In this document: positions 6,139 through 10,767 of the stretch, in pieces
Layout of the letters: each line of letters begins with the position of its first letter
Position numbering within the stretch: position 1 is the stretch's first letter
Assembly: GCA_026002305.1 (NCBI GenBank)
Contig: BOBI01000071.1
Span: 1-10,767 of the forward strand
DNA length: 10,767 bases
Source: Spirochaetia bacterium
Lineage (GTDB): Bacteria; Spirochaetota; Spirochaetia; Treponematales; Breznakiellaceae
Direction: 5' to 3'
The notes under the pieces: model-generated
Seen by the model: only the letters and a program-made list of their open reading frames with translations
What the model was told of the DNA's origin: nothing
The model's database searches: none
Position numbers and translations under genes: made by a program

Positions 6139-7089
6139 TTAAATCACATAATACCAGAATTCATCCTGCTCAAATTCGGTGCGCTCCTGCTGGCGGTCTT
6201 TAATTTGCAATTCGGGGTTTCTAACGCTTACGCGGGTGCGTTTGGGCACGGACTTTGTTACAAAGGCATTACTGCCTATAACAACGCCTTCGCCGATTAC
6301 GGTGTTTCCTCCAAGGATAGAAGCGCCTGAATAAATGGTAACGTTGTCTTCGATGGTGGGGTGCCGTTTAACATTTTTTAAAGTTTGCCCCCCGCTTGTG
6401 GAAAGACCGCCGAGTGTAACGCCCTGATACATTTTTACATGGTTACCGATAATGGTTGTTTCGCCGACCACGATGCCCGTGCCGTGATCAATGAAAAAAT
6501 GATTGCCGATCGTTGCGCCAGGATGAATATCAATGCCGGTTGTACTGTGGGCGTATTCCGACATAATGCGCGGAATAAGCGGAATATTAAGTTTATATAA
6601 TTCGTGTGCAATGCGGTATACCATTATCGCGTAAATACCCGGATATGATGATATTATTTCGTCTTTACTGTAGGCTGCGGGGTCCCCGTTAAAATTCGCG
6701 TCAACATCGGTTGCAAGAATTTTCCTGATATGCGGAAGCGTTTCCAGAATAAGGCAAACGGTGTTTTCCGAAAAATCTTTTAGCTCGTTGTCGCTAAAAT
6801 TTATACCGTCGGGTCTGTGGCGCAGCGCAACGGCGATTTGTTTTGATAAATCAAAAAATATTTCTTCGACAAGCTCACCGGTGTGATATTCGATAAGGCT
6901 TTTTATAATATATTTTTTTACAAAATAACCCGGAAAAATCAACCGCCTGAATTTTTCAATAATTTCGATTATAACCGACCGGTTAAGTTGATACACCGAA
7001 TCAATTTTTATTGTTTCCTCAACTTCTTTATAGCTTTGCACTATAATACTTACCAGCGACTTTATTCTGGAATTAACATTGCTTTCCAA
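6139..7089 (-). CDS. cysE: serine O-acetyltransferase, EpsC/SatA-like
   Basis: It makes O-acetylserine from serine and acetyl-CoA, the first step of cysteine synthesis. The 316-aa protein has an alpha-helical N-terminal half with the RRLIFPGYF segment typical of the longer EpsC-like subgroup, then DP (Asp136), YRIAHELY, and a left-handed beta-helix of hexapeptide repeats. The catalytic stretch is IHPGATIGNHFFIDHGTGIVVGET (given as landmarks, His189 and His202), where His202 corresponds to E. coli His158. QGVTLGG and a short tail follow. The open frame reaches 7236, but the promoter at 7129-7157 lies inside that extension, which does not look like the family. I choose TTG at 7089, with GGGGG a few bases upstream and a normal N-terminus. 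No O-acetylserine lyase is in the window. Confidence 0.88.
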   Translation of the reverse strand: MESNVNSRIKSLVSIIVQSYKEVEETIKIDSVYQLNRSVIIEIIEKFRRLIFPGYFVKKYIIKSLIEYHTGELVEEIFFDLSKQIAVALRHRPDGINFSDNELKDFSENTVCLILETLPHIRKILATDVDANFNGDPAAYSKDEIISSYPGIYAIMVYRIAHELYKLNIPLIPRIMSEYAHSTTGIDIHPGATIGNHFFIDHGTGIVVGETTIIGNHVKMYQGVTLGGLSTSGGQTLKNVKRHPTIEDNVTIYSGASILGGNTVIGEGVVIGSNAFVTKSVPKRTRVSVRNPELQIKDRQQERTEFEQDEFWYYVI

Positions 7090-7106
7090 GTGTGCCCCCG
7101 CATATT

Positions 7107-7136
7107 TTGATATTCTAAATCTTCTAACACTATAAG
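7107..7136 (+). promoter_or_regulatory. candidate divergent promoter for the 355-aa protein gene
   Basis: TTGATA (7107-7112), an 18-nt spacer and TATAAG (7131-7136) form a plausible sigma70 promoter on the plus strand. Its -10 box overlaps the -10 box of the cysE promoter on the other strand, so the two would compete for polymerase. The leader would be about 60 nt. Confidence 0.4.
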
Positions 7137-7157
7137 AACAGTGGGAACTAGTGTCAA
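7129..7157 (-). promoter_or_regulatory. sigma70-type promoter upstream of cysE
   Basis: On the minus strand the -35 box TTGACA (7157-7152) is a perfect consensus. The spacer is 17 nt and the -10 box is TATAGT (7134-7129). Transcription should start near 7122, giving a leader of about 33 nt before the TTG at 7089. No terminator is evident between cysE, the cooC-like gene and pyrF, so this promoter may serve the whole run to pyrE. Confidence 0.7.
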
Positions 7158-7201
7158 CGTTAAAAAGCTGGTTTTTTTCAAAATATTGACGATAATAGGT
7201 T

Positions 7202-8269
7202 ATGGATCTTAAAAAATATTTTAGAAACGCCAACATTTTTGGCCTATTGATTTCCGTTGCGGCATTTTTCTTATTTACCGCGTTTTCGCTTCAGGATATA
7301 CAGATTCCCGCAGGCGGGGATAGCAGACAAACAACAGGCTGGCCTTTAGGGCCGCAGACTGAAGAAGAAGCGGCGAAAAAAACCATGCCGTCCGCCGCTG
7401 TAGGCAACTCGGTTTTGTTGAACAACGACATCCTTGCCTTCTACGGGCACCCAATCTCAAAAAATATGGGTATTTTAGGGCGCTATCCAAGAGAGGAACT
7501 TACACAAAAGCTTTCCGATTTGGCTACGGAATATAAAGAGGCAAGCGGCGGACGAAATATAAAAAAAGCATTTTATATTATTTATGCAACGGCGCAGGGA
7601 AAGCCCTGGCGTATTGATCCGGCAACTAAAGATTTACCCAAAGATCAACAGAAAAAAATCTTCGAAGATTTTAAATCGCCCAGCCAGAGTGTTTTAACTA
7701 TTGATCAAATAGATAAAACACTCTTACCTGCTTGGATAGAATTTGCGCAAGCTAACGATATGTTAATTTTTCTTGATCACCAGATTGGATTGCTGGATCC
7801 GGTTGAATCTATAAAAACAATGTTTAAGTATCTGCAATACCCGAATGTACACTTGGCGCTGGATCCTGAATGGCGGACAGCAAAGCCCATGCAGGAATTC
7901 GGCAGCGTAAGCGCGGACGAAATTAACGCCGCACAAGAAGCAATGCAAAAATATTTGATAGAAAATAATATGGAAGGTGAGCGTATGCTCGTTATTCATC
8001 AGTTTAGGGATGTGATGATAAAAAACAGGAAGAATGTAAGGTCCGACTTTGAATACGTGCGTCTTGTACACTGCATGGACGGTGTTGGAACACCTGCGGA
8101 AAAATTAGGTACATACAAATTCAACGCGCAAGCCACGAATATGCCTATAAAAGCATTTAAACTTTTTTATGATTTTAAACTTCCCGGCGTCTTGGTGGAT
8201 TCACCTCTTTTAACGCCAAAGGATGTCTATGCGCTTGAGCCGCGTCCTTATATAATTATGTATCAATGA
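7202..8269 (+). CDS. exported protein of unknown function, possible TIM-barrel-like fold
   Basis: The 355-aa protein has an N-terminal hydrophobic segment (about 12-29) after a basic start, so it is exported or anchored. A Pro/Ser-rich linker follows (about 35-65) and then one globular domain. There is no lipobox Cys. I recall similar uncharacterised, often lipoprotein-labelled, proteins in Actinobacteria and Chloroflexi sharing the same landmarks: AFYGHP (79-84), AFYIIYATAQG (123-133), DMLIFLDHQ (186-194), PNVHLALDPEW (214-224), LVIHQF (263-268), MDGVGTP (292-298), KLFYDF and a C-terminal MYQ. Conserved His83, His217, Asp221, Glu223, His266 and Asp293 at strand ends suggest an active or metal site in a barrel, but no reaction is known to me. 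The start is the only ATG before the signal segment, and the Shine-Dalgarno is poor (AGG 2 nt upstream). It is monocistronic, convergent with radC. Confidence 0.8.
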   Translation: MDLKKYFRNANIFGLLISVAAFFLFTAFSLQDIQIPAGGDSRQTTGWPLGPQTEEEAAKKTMPSAAVGNSVLLNNDILAFYGHPISKNMGILGRYPREELTQKLSDLATEYKEASGGRNIKKAFYIIYATAQGKPWRIDPATKDLPKDQQKKIFEDFKSPSQSVLTIDQIDKTLLPAWIEFAQANDMLIFLDHQIGLLDPVESIKTMFKYLQYPNVHLALDPEWRTAKPMQEFGSVSADEINAAQEAMQKYLIENNMEGERMLVIHQFRDVMIKNRKNVRSDFEYVRLVHCMDGVGTPAEKLGTYKFNAQATNMPIKAFKLFYDFKLPGVLVDSPLLTPKDVYALEPRPYIIMYQ

Positions 8270-8305
8270 GAATCGGCGCCGGATGTTTAGGCAGCTGCGG
8301 GACTC

Positions 8306-9064
8306 TTAAAGCACGCTTACCCCCAATTCATCCATCCGTTTAGAATTCTTGTAACTAAAATAGCAGTCCCTTGTAAATATAACGTGATCCAAAAAATTGA
8401 TCCCCAGAATCCCGGCGGCGTTTTTTAGCTTTATTGTTACTTCGTCGTCCGCAGGCGAGGGGTTTGTATTGCCGGAGGGGTGGTTATGCGCAATGCAGAT
8501 TGCCGCTGCTCTATCCTGCAGCACGTCGGCAAAAATTTCGCGGGGGTGAACAATAGACCTGTTTACAAGGCCCACGGTAACGATCCGGCTTGAAAGAACC
8601 TCGTGGCCGCCGTTCATCGAAATACTAAAAAAACATTCCTGTTTGGAATCGGCGTGATGCCTTATCATATTAAAAACATCTACCGGCTTTTCTATAATCA
8701 CGCCGCGCACACCCCAGCGCCTTCTGCCGAATTCCATCATGGCGGCAATGGCGCAGGCTTTCGATTCACCAATACCCGAAAGCCGCATAAGATCTTCAAT
8801 ATGGGGACTCTCTCTTGCGGAATTAATAAAGGTTAATAAATCGCAGGACAACGCGGAAACATTTTTACCCTTAATGCCGGTGTTGATAAGCACCGATAAA
8901 AGCTCACTGTCGCTAAGCGCCTGCGGTCCGCACATAATCATTTTTTCGCGCGGCTGCCATTTTTCGTCCGGCAGGAAAATATCGGAAAGGTAAAAATTTT
9001 CATTTTCCTGGATATCTTTGATTTCATCTATTAGCGAATTTGTGTATCTTTTTTCCATATCCAT
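8306..9064 (-). CDS. radC: RadC-family protein (UPF0758, JAB/MPN domain)
   Basis: This 252-aa protein has the usual RadC layout. It has an N-terminal UPF0758 segment (PREKMIMCGPQALSDSELL from about residue 38) and a helix-hairpin-helix at 92-115 (LMRLSGIGESKA then EFGRR). A C-terminal JAB1/MPN metalloprotease-like domain carries the zinc motif His193-x-His195-PSG with Ser203 and Asp206. The role is unresolved in the literature: the early DNA-repair assignment is doubtful, and a DNA-processing or Zn-hydrolase role is inferred from the fold. It has about 30 residues more at the N-terminus than many RadC proteins. The start could be either ATG, 9064 or 9058, as neither has a good Shine-Dalgarno. 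It converges with the upstream plus-strand gene, with 36 bp between stops and no clear terminator. Confidence 0.92.
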   Translation of the reverse strand: MDMEKRYTNSLIDEIKDIQENENFYLSDIFLPDEKWQPREKMIMCGPQALSDSELLSVLINTGIKGKNVSALSCDLLTFINSARESPHIEDLMRLSGIGESKACAIAAMMEFGRRRWGVRGVIIEKPVDVFNMIRHHADSKQECFFSISMNGGHEVLSSRIVTVGLVNRSIVHPREIFADVLQDRAAAICIAHNHPSGNTNPSPADDEVTIKLKNAAGILGINFLDHVIFTRDCYFSYKNSKRMDELGVSVL

Positions 9065-9127
9065 AATACGGTTCTGCCGTGCGTAACGCTTTAAACAAAA
9101 TGAAAAAATGCCGATATTTTAGTATAA

Positions 9128-10441
9128 ATGTCAAGATTTATATTCAAATTCACGTTGTTCCTGCTGATACTTTGGCGTACCGCCGGAGTTTTTTCATTAG
9201 ACGTTCAGGTAAAAAAAATAAGTGACGATTCGTCGATACGGCGGAATCTTTACCAAGACTGGTTTATCGACGCGCCGGTCAAGGTGCTGACAAAAATTCC
9301 TTTTATCTCAACATTGCCCGACGGCGCCCGTGTGGAAGTTCGCACCGAAGTTTCAGGCGGCGATTTCAGCATTGTTTTAGCGCGGCAGCTTAACGCCGGT
9401 TTTCCCGGCTGGGCGCAAGGCTCGTGGATTTTAACACGGCAGCGCTCCAACGGGCTTCCCGTACGCATCCGGTTTTTCCCGCGCAGCGATCCCTACACGT
9501 ATATACAATTCAGACCTTCGCCCTCGTCGGTGCAGACATCAGTTATGGATATAGTTGTTTACGACGCCTACATCGGGCAGTCGATAAGCCTCCATTTCCC
9601 GTTTGACAAGCTTTTAACCATGCAAATTGAAGACATTCTTGCCGAAGTCGGCGATAATTTTCCGGTCCGCTATTTTGAGCCGAAACGCGAAGATTACAGG
9701 GACGTCCGTTCAATAATAGACAAAATCCGCCTCGCCCTCGCAGGCCTTTCATTCGCCGATGACGGCGCAATAGACGAAAACGGTGAATATGTTTTTATTG
9801 ATACGCAAAAACCGCAAGAAAGCAACGCCGGTCTTAACTGCTCCGGTTTTGCAAAATGGACAATCGACGGCATATTACGTCCGGTAACAGGAGGTCGGCT
9901 TGCCATAGCCCCTCTAAAAGCCCCATTCGGAACACGCGGCAGCGATTTTACCGGCCCCTACGAGGAAAGCCGCGACCCGTTCTTCGGCTTGGACTGGATA
10001 AGAAACCTCGCCGCCGCCTGCGGCGCCGCCTTTAAATCGAGCGAATTCGGCACATTAGACGAAATAGAAGTGCGCCAAAGCCCATTCGCGCAAGTTATTG
10101 TGCGCGCAGGCAAAACCATCGCCGCCAAAGCCTATCCGGGCTTTCTACCCAACGCCGGTTACGGCTTCGAAGGCCTCCATGCCCTACTCTACACCCTCGC
10201 CATCGACGAACCCGGATTTATCTTCCTGGGCGCCGTCAACAACGAAATGCTCCCCAAACCCCGCATGAGGCAGTTCTACCACATCGCCGTCCTTATCCCC
10301 TATTTCGACGACACAGGCAGCTTCCACACCGCCGTCTTTGAAAGCGCCGTAGAAACACCCTTTACACGCTTCAAAAACCGCTACCCTTCCCAGTATATCA
10401 ACCTTGTACGCATCCCCGTGGAATCAGCATTTGAACCCTAG
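9128..10441 (+). CDS. secreted protein with NlpC/P60-like cysteine motif, unassigned family
   Basis: The 437-aa protein begins with a signal peptide (MSRFIFKFTLFLLILWRTAG, cleavage likely near 23), so it is periplasmic or exported. The N-terminal half (about 25-160) looks beta-rich and may bind wall or membrane material. A motif LNCSGFAKW starts at 236 with Cys238. It resembles the DCSGFV motif holding the nucleophile of NlpC/P60 and other papain-like peptidases. Further on, YHIAVLIPY (His385) and GSFHTAVFES (His400) resemble the strand pair carrying the catalytic His. The Cys-to-His distance (147 residues) is longer than the usual 60-80, so there would be an insert. Peptidoglycan peptidase or amidase activity is a hypothesis only. 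There is no Shine-Dalgarno (the ATG follows TATAA), but no later start keeps the signal peptide. The GC-rich 3' third differs in composition from the AT-rich start. Confidence 0.8.
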   Translation: MSRFIFKFTLFLLILWRTAGVFSLDVQVKKISDDSSIRRNLYQDWFIDAPVKVLTKIPFISTLPDGARVEVRTEVSGGDFSIVLARQLNAGFPGWAQGSWILTRQRSNGLPVRIRFFPRSDPYTYIQFRPSPSSVQTSVMDIVVYDAYIGQSISLHFPFDKLLTMQIEDILAEVGDNFPVRYFEPKREDYRDVRSIIDKIRLALAGLSFADDGAIDENGEYVFIDTQKPQESNAGLNCSGFAKWTIDGILRPVTGGRLAIAPLKAPFGTRGSDFTGPYEESRDPFFGLDWIRNLAAACGAAFKSSEFGTLDEIEVRQSPFAQVIVRAGKTIAAKAYPGFLPNAGYGFEGLHALLYTLAIDEPGFIFLGAVNNEMLPKPRMRQFYHIAVLIPYFDDTGSFHTAVFESAVETPFTRFKNRYPSQYINLVRIPVESAFEP

Positions 10442-10458
10442 ACGAAATTCACTAACAC

Positions 10459-10470
10459 AAGTGTACACTT
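10459..10470. repeat. 12-bp perfect palindrome between convergent genes
   Basis: AAGTGTACACTT lies between two convergent stop codons and abuts the argS stop. It could be a weak bidirectional terminator or a protein site. The stem is only 6 bp with no room for a loop, and the T-run is short, so I cannot call it a terminator. Confidence 0.3.
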
Positions 10471-10767
10471 TTACATTGTTTCCAAGAATGGGATACAAAC
10501 TAATTCCAGCGCGTCTTTTAGAACACGCAGTACCGCGCGGCACAGGTTAAGGCGCGCGGCTGCAAGATCTTCTTCGGCGTTTAATACCGGACAATCGTGG
10601 TAAAAGCGGCTAAAGTTTTTTGACATTTCGTATAGATACGCAGTAATTACCGACGGGTTTATTTTTTCGGCGGCAAGTGTCAATGTTTGCGGCCAATCCG
10701 CAATAGTTTTTAACAGTTCCCATTCGGCATCATTTGTTAAAAGCTCGCAGTGTTTAACCTCATTTTC
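10471..10767 (-). CDS. argS: arginyl-tRNA synthetase, C-terminal part (cut by the window edge)
   Basis: Ninety-eight codons plus stop are visible; the start and catalytic domain lie beyond the right edge. The frame is open to the last base. It shows the DALR-type anticodon-binding domain of Arg[25 protein letters not shown], in which the RFYHDCPV segment is a hallmark, then [24 protein letters not shown] and a final ETM, matching the family's usual ending of GxxxPERM. Only 29 bp separate its stop from the stop of the convergent secreted-protein gene. Confidence 0.9.
   Translation of the reverse strand, partial: ENEVKHCELLTNDAEWELLKTIADWPQTLTLAAEKINPSVITAYLYEMSKNFSRFYHDCPVLNAEEDLAAARLNLCRAVLRVLKDALELVCIPFLETM

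Noticed and set aside
8270..8305. CGGCGCCG palindrome between two convergent genes as a terminator
   Set aside because: It is a loopless 8-bp self-complementary sequence with no following T-tract on either strand.
9065..9127. Promoters in the radC / secreted-protein intergenic space
   Set aside because: TATAAA at 9123-9128 overlaps the start codon and no -35 with proper spacing is convincing on either strand. The 63 bp surely hold start signals, but I cannot place them.
10442..10470. Terminator between the secreted-protein gene and argS
   Set aside because: The 12-bp palindrome AAGTGTACACTT has no loop when folded and only a short T-run on the plus strand, so a functional hairpin is doubtful.

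Overview
The window looks like a chromosomal segment of a spirochaete, most likely a termite-gut-type or related Treponema. This is inferred from remembered gene families and style: a spirochaete-like lipoprotein, an EpsC-type serine acetyltransferase, a CooC/AcsF-type nickel ATPase of the kind acetogenic treponemes carry, and a secreted protein of unassigned family. No rRNA or other marker gene is present, so the assignment is tentative. I see no tRNA, rRNA or CRISPR array.

Left part (1-1533, minus strand): a dihydrodipicolinate synthase/N-acetylneuraminate lyase family aldolase is followed by the 5' part of a TAXI-type TRAP transporter binding lipoprotein. The lipoprotein gene stops abruptly at about half length, where unrelated AT-rich, repeat-bearing DNA begins at the window edge.

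Repeat island (1534-2100): a 567-bp gene-free stretch holds a nested hairpin (1670-1728), a second long hairpin (1755-1803) and a 225-bp MITE-like element (1822-2046) with 14-bp terminal inverted repeats and a 9-bp target duplication. The element sits in the loop of a second copy of the palindrome found in the first hairpin. This is the most informative non-coding structure in the window.

Centre (2101-7089, minus strand): six genes in one direction with short gaps or overlaps: cysE (serine acetyltransferase), cooC-like, pyrF, pyrK, pyrD, pyrE. The last four cover the final steps of UMP synthesis: NAD-linked dihydroorotate dehydrogenase type 1B (PyrD plus its Fe-S/FAD partner PyrK), orotate phosphoribosyltransferase and OMP decarboxylase. 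A consensus promoter, TTGACA-17 nt-TATAGT, lies just upstream of cysE and probably drives much of the run. No CODH/ACS gene is present to explain the cooC-like gene.

Right part (7202-10767): a divergent gene for an exported 355-aa protein of unknown function, a convergent radC, a divergent gene for a secreted 437-aa protein with an NlpC/P60-like Cys motif, and finally the 3' end of argS entering from the right edge on the minus strand.
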